Positions 57,057-64,000 of a DNA stretch of 64,000 nucleotides are shown here, piece by piece. The translations under genes were made by a program, and so were the position numbers. Position 1 is the first letter of the stretch, and each line of letters begins with the position of its first letter. The DNA is from Spirochaetae bacterium HGW-Spirochaetae-3 (GTDB lineage Bacteria; Spirochaetota; Spirochaetia; Treponematales; UBA12059). The notes beneath the pieces were generated by a model. The model ran no database searches. It saw only the letters and a program-made list of their open reading frames with translations, and was not told the DNA's origin. The DNA is taken from contig PGXV01000006.1 in the NCBI GenBank assembly GCA_002839315.1, positions 311,176 through 375,175 of the forward strand, written 5' to 3'.

Positions 57057-59858
57057 ATGGCGATGACCGTAGGACAGAAAGCCACCGTTAGTCTACTCGC
57101 CTCGACGCTCCTGGCCGCCGGCTTTGCCGCGCTGGCCTATTCCGGTTTATTCTCCGTCATAGAGACCAGGTTCTTCGATGAGCGCGTCAAGCGATCGGTA
57201 GAGTCCTCGGTCGAGGCCCTGTCAGCGTCGGCGGACGCCTACCACGCGCTCAACGCGGATCGATTCTCCGGCATCCTCGGGAACGACTACGTGCGGAGGA
57301 GCTTCCTGCCGAACCAGAGCGCTCAGGACGCGTTCGACAGGACCAGGACTTTCGGCCTCCTCGCCGAGGAGACGCCGGGGTTGCTCGGCGTCCGGTTCGT
57401 CGACCTGGATGGCAAGCGCATCCACTTCAGCACCTTCCCCGGCGACGTAATCCGTTCGGAATCGCTCAGGATCGTCTACCGTAACTATGGCGAGCCCGGA
57501 GATGAGCCGTACGTCGACATAGAAGGCGCCGAAGGATCGAAGGTGACGGTCTCGGCGCTGCCTTCCAGGCGCGCCTTCGCCTATCGGTTCCCCTTCATGG
57601 ACGGATTCGGGGTCTATCGCGGCAGCGCCGTCTTCTACGTAACGTTTACCGGATTCCTGCAGCGATTGATCCAGGATGGCCGCATCGCGCTCGGCGACGA
57701 TATCGTCGCGGTCGGAACGCAGGGCGTCCTGGCCGGCGCGCCGGCCTGGGGCGGCGAGGAACTCCTGTCGCGCATAGCGTCGATATGGGCTTCCGGGCCC
57801 AACGCCGAGCCCGTCGTCGTCGGCTCGTCCGAAGCATCTGGCTCGTTCATGCTGTTTACCGTTCGCGGCGAGGCTGGACTCGTCGGTCGGCTCGTCCCAT
57901 CTTCGTGGTTCGAGATGCCCGACTCGTTCCGTTGGCTCCTCCTGACCGCCTTCTTCATTACCGTGTACCTTTCTCTGTTCCTCGTCCTGAACCTGAGGCA
58001 GGATCGCTTCGCCGTGCTCGCCACGCGGATCAAGCGCTTCCAGATAGAGCTTCTAGAGGAATATCTGGAGCGCAAGGGCGACATGGACGTAGAGCGGTGG
58101 AAAGGCGAGCTGGAAGCGCGCCGGGGAGAGACGCGGGAGCGTATACGCAAGAGCGCCGGCAGGTTGGCCAAGAAGCGCGCCTCAGACATCGATGCGCTTA
58201 TAGATAAATCATGGGACGAGATAATCGCCGTCATGACGTCGCGGGGTGAGCGGCCCGGCGGCGTCGACATGGCGAGGTTCGAGGCCCTGCTCAAGGAAGC
58301 CTTGAGCAAGGGATCCTTCGTGATAGGGGCCTCCCAATCGGATACACCTCGACTCGTGGCTCCCGCGCCTTCGGTGGTCACCAGCGCGCGCGTAGAACCC
58401 GAGACCATCGAGGATGTTGAAGAGTTAGCTGAGCTCGATGAAGCCGAAGAGCTTGAAGAATTAGAAGAGATCGAAGCAGCCGAGGAAGCCGAGGAACCGG
58501 CGGAGGCGGAGGCAGAGCTAGCCGAGGACGTGGAAGAGCTCGCCGAGCTAGAGGAAGCGGAAGAGGCAGCCGAGGAAATCGAGGAACCAGTAGAGGCAGA
58601 GGCAGAGCTAGCCGAGGACGTGGAAGAGCTCGCCGAGCTAGAGGAAGCGGAAGAGGCAGTCGAAGAAGCCGAGGAACCGGCAGAGGCAGAGCTAGCCGAG
58701 GAAACCGTTGAGCCGGCAGAGGCAGAGCTAGCCGAGGACGTGGAAGAGCTCGACGAGCTAGAGGAAGCGGAAGAGGCAGTCGAAGAAGCCGAGGAACCGG
58801 TAGAGGTAGAGGTAGAGGTAGAGGCAGAGCCAGCCGAGGACGTGGAAGAGCTCGCCGAGCTAGAGGAAGCGGAAGAGGCAGCCGAGGATATTGAAGAACT
58901 GGAAGAACTCGAGGAATTGCCTGAAACTGCTATCGCCGAGACACTGGAATGGGGAAGTCTGTCGGCGGAGGCTCTGGCCTTGGCTATGGACGACGAGGAC
59001 GATCTGCCGATCATCCCCGAGAGTCTCGGCCTCGAGCTCGTCGAGGAAACCGACCTGGCCGATATCATAGGATACCTGGATTCCGGTTCAAAGGACAGCA
59101 GGGCCGTAACCGAGGATGGCGTCTGGGCGGAACGGCCCATGCTTGAAGAAGCGAATTCGAGCGACGACGAGGCGATGACGAAGCTCGTTTTCACCTCTCC
59201 GCTGGAAGAACTCGCGGAGACGGTCCTCGAATTGGACGATGACCCGGATCTGCCGACTGATACAGTCGAGGTTATCCAGTCGCTGGAAGAGAAAGAATCC
59301 GTAGAAGCGTCCGAGACGGCCATGTACGAGCTCCTCGAAGAGGTCGAATTCGACTTATTCCTGAACGCTCTCGACCTGAGCGGACTCGACGGCTATAGCG
59401 ACGACGACGGATTCCTCGAGCTGGACGACTCCAGTTTCTCTAAGATGATAGGCGAGCCGATCCCCGCGCCCGACTATTCCGTTGAAGATCTCGGAGACGA
59501 GATATCCATGCTGTCAGACGAGCAGCGAGAGCGCATAGAAGAACTTCAGCCGGTCGAGATAGAAGACTCCGAGGCTACCGACGTCGAACCCTTGATAGGA
59601 TCCGGCTACCGGCAGATACTCAGCGCTATTTCGTATCATCGCCGCGATATGCCGACCTCCGCGATCGAGGAATTACCGATAGTCGCGGAAACCGAGCCCG
59701 ATGAGGCCCTCCCGGTCGAGGAACGCGAATCAAGCGACGTCATCGTGATGGTAGACGGAATCTATACCATCAACCGCGAGGGGATCGCGGACTGTAGCCC
59801 CGAGGATCGATCCCTGAAGGCCCTGGCCGATTCCGTGCTGGCCCACCGCGGCGCTTGA
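57057..59858 (+). CDS. Membrane sensor-like protein with long Glu-rich repeats
   Basis: 933 residues. A transmembrane helix lies at 10-32 (VSLLASTLLAAGFAALAYSG) and another near 300 (WLLLTAFFITVYLSLFLVLN); between them is a periplasmic region resembling Cache domains (FGLLAEETPGLLGVRFVDLD, AYRFPFMDGFGVYRGSAVFY). The cytoplasmic part has a coiled coil (IELLEEYLERKGDMDVERW), then about 170 residues that are almost pure Glu/Ala/Leu/Val repeats (EDVEELAELEEAEEA), then an acidic tail with no kinase, HAMP or MCP signalling domain. The sigma-28-type promoter suggests a motility-linked role. The acidic region could act as a spacer, cation buffer or docking scaffold; none is proven. Confidence 0.75.
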   Translation: MAMTVGQKATVSLLASTLLAAGFAALAYSGLFSVIETRFFDERVKRSVESSVEALSASADAYHALNADRFSGILGNDYVRRSFLPNQSAQDAFDRTRTFGLLAEETPGLLGVRFVDLDGKRIHFSTFPGDVIRSESLRIVYRNYGEPGDEPYVDIEGAEGSKVTVSALPSRRAFAYRFPFMDGFGVYRGSAVFYVTFTGFLQRLIQDGRIALGDDIVAVGTQGVLAGAPAWGGEELLSRIASIWASGPNAEPVVVGSSEASGSFMLFTVRGEAGLVGRLVPSSWFEMPDSFRWLLLTAFFITVYLSLFLVLNLRQDRFAVLATRIKRFQIELLEEYLERKGDMDVERWKGELEARRGETRERIRKSAGRLAKKRASDIDALIDKSWDEIIAVMTSRGERPGGVDMARFEALLKEALSKGSFVIGASQSDTPRLVAPAPSVVTSARVEPETIEDVEELAELDEAEELEELEEIEAAEEAEEPAEAEAELAEDVEELAELEEAEEAAEEIEEPVEAEAELAEDVEELAELEEAEEAVEEAEEPAEAELAEETVEPAEAELAEDVEELDELEEAEEAVEEAEEPVEVEVEVEAEPAEDVEELAELEEAEEAAEDIEELEELEELPETAIAETLEWGSLSAEALALAMDDEDDLPIIPESLGLELVEETDLADIIGYLDSGSKDSRAVTEDGVWAERPMLEEANSSDDEAMTKLVFTSPLEELAETVLELDDDPDLPTDTVEVIQSLEEKESVEASETAMYELLEEVEFDLFLNALDLSGLDGYSDDDGFLELDDSSFSKMIGEPIPAPDYSVEDLGDEISMLSDEQRERIEELQPVEIEDSEATDVEPLIGSGYRQILSAISYHRRDMPTSAIEELPIVAETEPDEALPVEERESSDVIVMVDGIYTINREGIADCSPEDRSLKALADSVLAHRGA
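58512..58880 (+). repeat. Imperfect tandem repeat of about 90 bp encoding Glu-rich segment
   Basis: The block GCAGAGCTAGCCGAGGACG recurs at 58512, 58602, 58722 and (with one change) 58824, so units are 90, 120 and 102 bp; a partial copy begins at 58687. A GGTAGA hexamer is further amplified around 58799-58822. The pattern indicates recent slippage within the coding frame. Confidence 0.85.
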
Positions 59859-59892
59859 CAGCTCTACCGGCACGATCGTACCTTACATTTAC

Positions 59893-60645
59893 ATGAGTCG
59901 AACAAACTACGTATTTATCCTTGGTCGCGACGATCCCGTTGTTTTACATCCCTTCAATTCGGCCGAGGCCTTCGATGCGTCCGAAACGGTAGCTATTCTA
60001 GGGAGGTACGGCTCCGGAGACTCTCCGAGAGACGCTGAATCCATCCGGGCGGATCTATATGCCGCGATGGAGAAGGGTACGAGACGTTTTTTCCTGGCTA
60101 AGGGGTATTATCTACGTCTCGCTGTCGCGACGGTTTCCTTCATCGCCGTCTATTTATTCTTCTCGATATTGATCAGGGACCCAGTGCCGTTGATCGACGA
60201 GCTCTTGCTCGGCACCCTTGCCGCTGCCGCCGTATTCTTGGTGAGCGAGCGAAGGGCCCTGTCGTCGCCGGCCCATCTCGAGGCTCTCCTCCGCCTTAGG
60301 AAGGCGATCGACGGCGCTTATTTCTCGGAGAGCCGCGTCGTGGACCTCGTGGAGTCGTGGCGGGATCAGGCCCTCGCGCTCGGGCCCGCCGCGTTCTATA
60401 AGATAGATGCGGAGCAACCCACGCTCAGCGACAGTGAACGTGACGAGGCCTCGGCACTATGCTCCATGCTGGCTAGCCGTTGGAAGACAAAGCCTATCGT
60501 CGCCGAACTATACGACTCGGCGGCGAGGGGGCGGGTTCCCGGCGGCTTGCTCGATAAGCTGTCGAGGCGCCTCGGCCTCGCTGAATGCGCCCTGGCCCTC
60601 TCCTATATACGCTTGATTCCTCTGGTCATCGAGTTTAAAGAATGA
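59893..60645 (+). CDS. Two-helix membrane protein, function unknown
   Basis: 250 residues. A pair of hydrophobic helices (LRLAVATVSFIAVYLFFSI, LLLGTLAAAAVFLVSE) lies near residues 75-115; the flanks are soluble, with C-terminal helices (HLEALLRLRKAIDGAYF, VPGGLLDKLSRRLGLAEC). No family is recognised. There is no ribosome site; a TTGACA at 59855-59860 with weak -10 sequences in between suggests a short or absent leader. The last codons overlap the next small gene. Confidence 0.7.
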   Translation: MSRTNYVFILGRDDPVVLHPFNSAEAFDASETVAILGRYGSGDSPRDAESIRADLYAAMEKGTRRFFLAKGYYLRLAVATVSFIAVYLFFSILIRDPVPLIDELLLGTLAAAAVFLVSERRALSSPAHLEALLRLRKAIDGAYFSESRVVDLVESWRDQALALGPAAFYKIDAEQPTLSDSERDEASALCSMLASRWKTKPIVAELYDSAARGRVPGGLLDKLSRRLGLAECALALSYIRLIPLVIEFKE

Positions 60646-60878
60646 ATCGCGGCCGGGCGGCCCTGAGAGGCGTCCTCCTGTCGCTCCTCGGCGCCGTAGC
60701 GGTCGCGATAGCGGCCGTCGGCGTGGTGTGGCCGATATGGTACCTGGCTACAGCCCATACAGGCGTCTATACCCTGCTGTGCCTGGTAGCGGCGGGCGCT
60801 GGTCTCTCATGGACCCTGATAGGCAAGGGCAGACGACGACGACGCGCGCGAGCGGCGGAAGCGCCTGCCTCGCCATGA
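60642..60878 (+). CDS. Small two-helix membrane protein
   Basis: 78 residues with two transmembrane helices (GVLLSLLGAVAVAIAAVGVV and TLLCLVAAGAGLSWTLI) and a very basic C-terminal tail (KGRRRRRARA), so the tail should face the cytoplasm. ATG overlaps the previous stop, and its own stop overlaps the M23 start (ATGA). No family recognised; the position suggests it works with the adjacent envelope proteins. Confidence 0.7.
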   Translation: MNRGRAALRGVLLSLLGAVAVAIAAVGVVWPIWYLATAHTGVYTLLCLVAAGAGLSWTLIGKGRRRRRARAAEAPASP

Positions 60879-61798
60879 GGCTCCCGTTCCTCGCTCTCGC
60901 CTGCGCGGCCGCGGCAACCCTGGCCTCCGCGCAGGGAGCGGGGACGAAGACGAGCGAGTATCCGCCGATCGGGCGGCTGTCGCCGCGCGACCTGGTATTC
61001 AAGCAGGTGCAGGATTCACTGTCGCAGGGATATCAAGCCGAGAAGAACGCGGGGGAGTACCCCGACCTTTTCATCTGCCGTTGGACCGCAGTCGGCGGAG
61101 AGGATTTCTTCTCCGTGGCCGCCCGGCTATCCATCCCGTACGAGACGCTCGCGACGCTTAACGGCCTGGGTAGGCCTCGGGAATTCGCTCCGGGAGAAAC
61201 CGTCCTCGTACCATCGGTGGCCGGGCTGTTCGTGCCCGACGCGCCGCGTACCGACCTCGACATGCTCCTCTCGGCCCGGTCTCATGACCCGACGGCGCAA
61301 TCGAAGCGGATCTCCTTGATAGTGGCTGGCAGGGAAACGCTATTCTCGTTCTACCCCGGAGCCAGATTATACCAGACCGAGCGATCGTTCTTCCTGAACG
61401 TCGGCTTTCGTATGCCGTTGCCCGAAGGGGTGTTCACGAGCGGCTACGGATTCCGACGAAGCCCGATAGACGGGCACGACCGCATGCATGAGGGGATAGA
61501 CCTCGCGGCTCCGTACGGTACCGACGTGATGGCCGCCCGAGAGGGAATCATCGAGGCGGTCGGCGAGGATCCTACGCTCGGAATGCGCGTGATCATAGAC
61601 CACGGCGGTGGAATACGGACGATATACGGACATCTTTCAAGCGTTTCTATCGAGTTGAACCAAACGGTTCGATCGGGTACAATACTAGGAGCCGTCGGTT
61701 CTTCCGGCTTGTCTACCGGCCCGCATCTGCATTTTGAGATACGGCTCAGCGGTAAGGCCAGGGATCCTTCGAGTTACCTACCCGGGTTGAAGCCATGA
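60875..61798 (+). CDS. M23-family peptidoglycan endopeptidase with LysM-like segment
   Basis: 307 residues. A signal peptide (LPFLALACAAAATLASA) is followed by a LysM-like segment (FSVAARLSIPYETLATLNGL) and a LytM/M23 domain: DGHDRMHEGIDLAAPYGTDV gives the first His and Asp ligands, VIIDHGGGIRTIYGHLSSV the strand and His, and SSGLSTGPHLHFEIRLSG the final HxH. It should cleave peptide cross-links in peptidoglycan, or act as a regulator of amidases. Overlapping start and stop with its neighbours place it in a four-gene cluster with the PEGA protein downstream (ATGA). Confidence 0.9.
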   Translation: MRLPFLALACAAAATLASAQGAGTKTSEYPPIGRLSPRDLVFKQVQDSLSQGYQAEKNAGEYPDLFICRWTAVGGEDFFSVAARLSIPYETLATLNGLGRPREFAPGETVLVPSVAGLFVPDAPRTDLDMLLSARSHDPTAQSKRISLIVAGRETLFSFYPGARLYQTERSFFLNVGFRMPLPEGVFTSGYGFRRSPIDGHDRMHEGIDLAAPYGTDVMAAREGIIEAVGEDPTLGMRVIIDHGGGIRTIYGHLSSVSIELNQTVRSGTILGAVGSSGLSTGPHLHFEIRLSGKARDPSSYLPGLKP

Positions 61799-62781
61799 AG
61801 CGTTTGCTGCGATTCGTTTGCATACTTTCGATCGCCTCCTGGACGCCGGTCTTTTCGCAAGGACTAAGGACGACCATGTCCGCGGTGGTTGCGATATCGT
61901 CCGAGAAGAGCGATGGAGAAACGGTATCCTTGCGATACAACGAGGCCGTCGCGATTCTGTACCCCGCCGATCCGACCTTCATACAGGGACTCGAATTCGA
62001 GCTGCGCATACCCAAGGCTTTCCAGGGATCGGAATCGTCCGTCGCGTGGTCCGTCTACTCCAGCATTACTCCCCGGCCAGCTACCGACAGGCTCGATTAC
62101 TACGGCGACCTCGTCGCCACCCAGCCATTGCCGGCCCGCGTATCGATGAACCTTATCCTGCCCACCGCCGACAGGCACGGCATCAAGAGCGGCCCGTTCG
62201 CGAGCCTCATCCCGATGGTCGTCGGCGAGGATAGATTCCCGCTCGTATTCAAGCTCTCGCCTATCGGCAAGGGCCTCCAGCCCGCTATGGAATCGGCGGA
62301 ATTCAAGCTGACGATACGGCCGGTGCTCCGCGACGAGGGCGGTATCAGGGTGAGCGTCTCGTATTCCGATGGTACGGAACATCCCGGGACATCAGTCTTC
62401 GTCGACGATAGACGAGTGGAGGACCCGCACTCGCTCATCCTCGCCAAGAAGGGCGCGCGCGTCGTCAGGGTCAGCGCCGAGGGGTATAGCGAGGAGGTCA
62501 TCACCGTCGCGGTCGAACCGGGGAAGATCGTGCCCCTGAACGTCGCCATGACTCCCAACGCTCCTCTCCTCATCATCCAGGCCCCGTCGGGAGCATTCGT
62601 CTCCATCGATGGCCAGACCGTTCCACAGGCCGAACTATCGGGGCTGGCCGTGGATCCCGGCGAGCACACCCTGCTCTTCAGGATAGGGGACTATTCGATG
62701 ACAAGGAAATTCATGGCCTTGCGCGGCAAGGTCTATCGCGTCGTCCTTTCGGTCGAACTCGATATACTGACGTCGCCTTGA
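61795..62781 (+). CDS. Exported PEGA-domain protein
   Basis: 328 residues. Signal peptide (RFVCILSIASWTPVFSQ), a beta-rich domain of unknown type (SLRYNEAVAILYPADPTFIQ and FELRIPKAFQ), then PEGA-like repeats: ARVVRVSAEGYSEEVITVAV and LLIIQAPSGAFVSIDG followed by LAVDPGEHTLLFRIGDYS. PEGA domains are surface beta modules; with the M23 peptidase encoded immediately upstream, a role in cell-wall organisation is likely. Confidence 0.8.
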   Translation: MKRLLRFVCILSIASWTPVFSQGLRTTMSAVVAISSEKSDGETVSLRYNEAVAILYPADPTFIQGLEFELRIPKAFQGSESSVAWSVYSSITPRPATDRLDYYGDLVATQPLPARVSMNLILPTADRHGIKSGPFASLIPMVVGEDRFPLVFKLSPIGKGLQPAMESAEFKLTIRPVLRDEGGIRVSVSYSDGTEHPGTSVFVDDRRVEDPHSLILAKKGARVVRVSAEGYSEEVITVAVEPGKIVPLNVAMTPNAPLLIIQAPSGAFVSIDGQTVPQAELSGLAVDPGEHTLLFRIGDYSMTRKFMALRGKVYRVVLSVELDILTSP

Positions 62782-62834
62782 TCGCGCGGCGACGAACGAG
62801 CGCTAATACTAGGTTTACAGGTACGGAGCATCGC

Positions 62835-63617
62835 ATGACCACACTCGCATCATGGAACGTCAATGGAATCCGCTCGGCGGCGACCAAGGGTTTCTTCGAA
62901 TGGCTGGCGTCCGAGTCGGCGGACGTCGTCTGCGTCCAGGAGACTAAGGCCGATCCGTCGCAGCTCGGCAAGGAGTTCTTCGAGGCCGCCGACGCCGATG
63001 GCCGCCCCTTTACGGCGTTCTGGTCAAGCGCCAAGCGTCGAGGCTACTCGGGCGTCGCGATCTATACCCGGAAGACTCCGCGAGGCGTCAGGACGCTCGG
63101 CATAGACGAATTCGACGACGAAGGCCGTTACCTGGAGGCGGATTTCGGCGATTTCGTCGTCGCCAGCGCGTATTTCCCCAATTCACAGGAGGCGGGGGCC
63201 AGGATCGACTATAAATTGAGGTTCTGCGACGCCGTCCTGGCTCGATGCGACTCTGTCGTCGCCGAAGGCAGGCATATCGTAGTCGCCGGCGATTATAACA
63301 TCGCGCACGAACCGATAGACCTGACGTACCCCAAGGCCAACGAGGGCAATCCCGGATACCTGCCCGAGGAACGCGCCTGGCTGACGAAATTTCTTTCCGC
63401 GGGATATTCCGACACCTTCAGGCGTCTGCACCCCGGCGTGCCCGGGCAGTACAGCTGGTGGAGCTATCGCATGAAGGCCCGCGAGAAGGACATAGGCTGG
63501 CGCCTCGACTACCATTGCGTCGACGAGGGACTCTCGCCGGCGGTCAGGTCCGCGTCCATCAGGAAAACGGTAACCGGGTCCGACCATTGCCCCGTGACGC
63601 TCGAGCTCGATATATAA
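62835..63617 (+). CDS. xthA: Exodeoxyribonuclease III / AP endonuclease
   Basis: 260 residues. All motifs of the Mg-dependent exonuclease III family are present: LASWNVNGIRSA, CVQETKADPSQL (metal Glu), GYSGVAIYT, ASAYFPNSQEAG, VVAGDYNIAHEPIDL (catalytic Asp/Asn) and TGSDHCPVTLEL (general base His). It repairs abasic sites and trims 3' ends. GGAG lies 6-7 nt upstream. It is followed 13 nt later by a rhomboid gene. Confidence 0.95.
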   Translation: MTTLASWNVNGIRSAATKGFFEWLASESADVVCVQETKADPSQLGKEFFEAADADGRPFTAFWSSAKRRGYSGVAIYTRKTPRGVRTLGIDEFDDEGRYLEADFGDFVVASAYFPNSQEAGARIDYKLRFCDAVLARCDSVVAEGRHIVVAGDYNIAHEPIDLTYPKANEGNPGYLPEERAWLTKFLSAGYSDTFRRLHPGVPGQYSWWSYRMKAREKDIGWRLDYHCVDEGLSPAVRSASIRKTVTGSDHCPVTLELDI

Positions 63618-63630
63618 CCAGGAGACGACG

Positions 63631-64000
63631 ATGACGATACGATATAACGCGCCGACGACGCTGACTTTCACGTTCATTTGCGCCGTCGTGCTGCTACTTA
63701 ATACGATTTTCCCCGGGCTGAACGCAGCCTGGTTCTCGGTGCCGGGCCGCGGAGGCTTCGATCCCCAGTCCTTCCGTGATTACGTCCGCCTGTTCGCGCA
63801 TATCTTCGGCCATGCCGATATAAATCATTTCCTGTCCAATTTCTCGTTCATCCTGCTGCTCGGACCGATCCTCGAGGCGACCTACGGTTCTGGCGGCATC
63901 GCTATCATGACCGTCATCACGGCGCTCGTCACCGGCCTCCTCAACATACTCCTGTTCCCCACCGGCCTGATGGGCGCGAGCGGCATCGTCTTCATGATGA
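63631..64000 (+). CDS. Rhomboid-family intramembrane protease, 3' end cut by the window
   Basis: The first 123 residues are visible, from an ATG with AGGAG 6 nt upstream. A transmembrane helix (TFTFICAVVLLLNTIFP) is followed by a loop and the Asn/His element (FGHADINHFLSNF), then more helices and LMGASGIVFMM, the GxSG motif with the catalytic Ser. It cleaves membrane-embedded segments of other proteins. The catalytic His helix lies beyond the window. Confidence 0.9.
   Translation, partial: MTIRYNAPTTLTFTFICAVVLLLNTIFPGLNAAWFSVPGRGGFDPQSFRDYVRLFAHIFGHADINHFLSNFSFILLLGPILEATYGSGGIAIMTVITALVTGLLNILLFPTGLMGASGIVFMM

Noticed and set aside
57635-59323. A 562-codon Ser/Ala-rich open frame on the minus strand
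   Set aside because: It is the mirror of the Glu-rich repeat of the gene at 57057; it has no signal, no ribosome site and a composition explained by the opposite strand.

Overview
The window is a chromosomal segment from a GC-rich member of the Spirochaetota. The evidence is two FlaB-type core flagellins beside FliD and FlaG, a PilZ protein interleaved with TsaE/TsaB, a DUF4912 protein beside a GH57 protein, many signal-peptide or lipoprotein envelope proteins, and an intramembrane rhomboid. The flagellar/tsa gene order resembles what I remember of Treponema, but I could not check this. Coding density is high, neighbouring genes are often linked by ATGA, GTGA or TAATG overlaps, and no rRNA, CRISPR array, phage or insertion sequence was seen.

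Layout. 1-2.1 kb: an edge-truncated ArsC/Spx-like gene, a decayed FMN/FAD reductase, and an amino-acid permease. 2.1-5.8 kb: an orphan Cache/PAS sensor kinase and a CsgG-like TPR protein. 5.9-11 kb: a hydroxy-acid or sugar-acid module (GntR regulator, LarA-type racemase, split UxaA-type dehydratase, GntP permease) with a perfect 20-bp palindrome on its promoter. 11-21 kb: an envelope region with two paralogous ankyrin lipoproteins flanking a LuxR regulator, several small barrel-like proteins, a CsgG/PEGA protein and a lipoprotein of unknown role. 21-25.9 kb: an OYE-like flavoenzyme and a two-subunit aconitase X, with a TetR gene divergent across an 18-bp palindrome. 26-30.7 kb: an ECF vitamin transporter (fused EcfA-EcfA, EcfT, S component) and a divergent CoaX, predicted to handle pantothenate. 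30.7-38 kb: a CAU tRNA, an HD-GYP protein, tsaB, tsaE, PilZ, fliD and flaG. 38-40.3 kb: two flaB genes. 40.5-51.5 kb: lipase-like hydrolase, PcnB, DUF4912, GH57, YbaK, a paired M16 protease set, a transglycosylase, DUF188 and ManA. 51.5-57 kb: a JAB-DinG fusion and a metalloprotease/beta-barrel fusion. 57-64 kb: a Glu-rich membrane sensor behind a flagellar-sigma-like promoter, overlapping envelope genes (including M23 and PEGA proteins), XthA and the start of a rhomboid.

Cross-cutting signals. At least eight genes show a sigma70-like -10 hexamer ending exactly 6 nt before the start codon with no Shine-Dalgarno, which points to frequent leaderless transcription. Two sites 16.6 kb apart share a 12-nt block followed by a GCCGAT(A/T)A box and look like flagellar sigma-28 promoters. 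Several enzymes have altered key residues (CoaX, GH57, the OYE Fe-S site) and several proteins have unusual domain fusions. All functions are read from sequence patterns without database searches.
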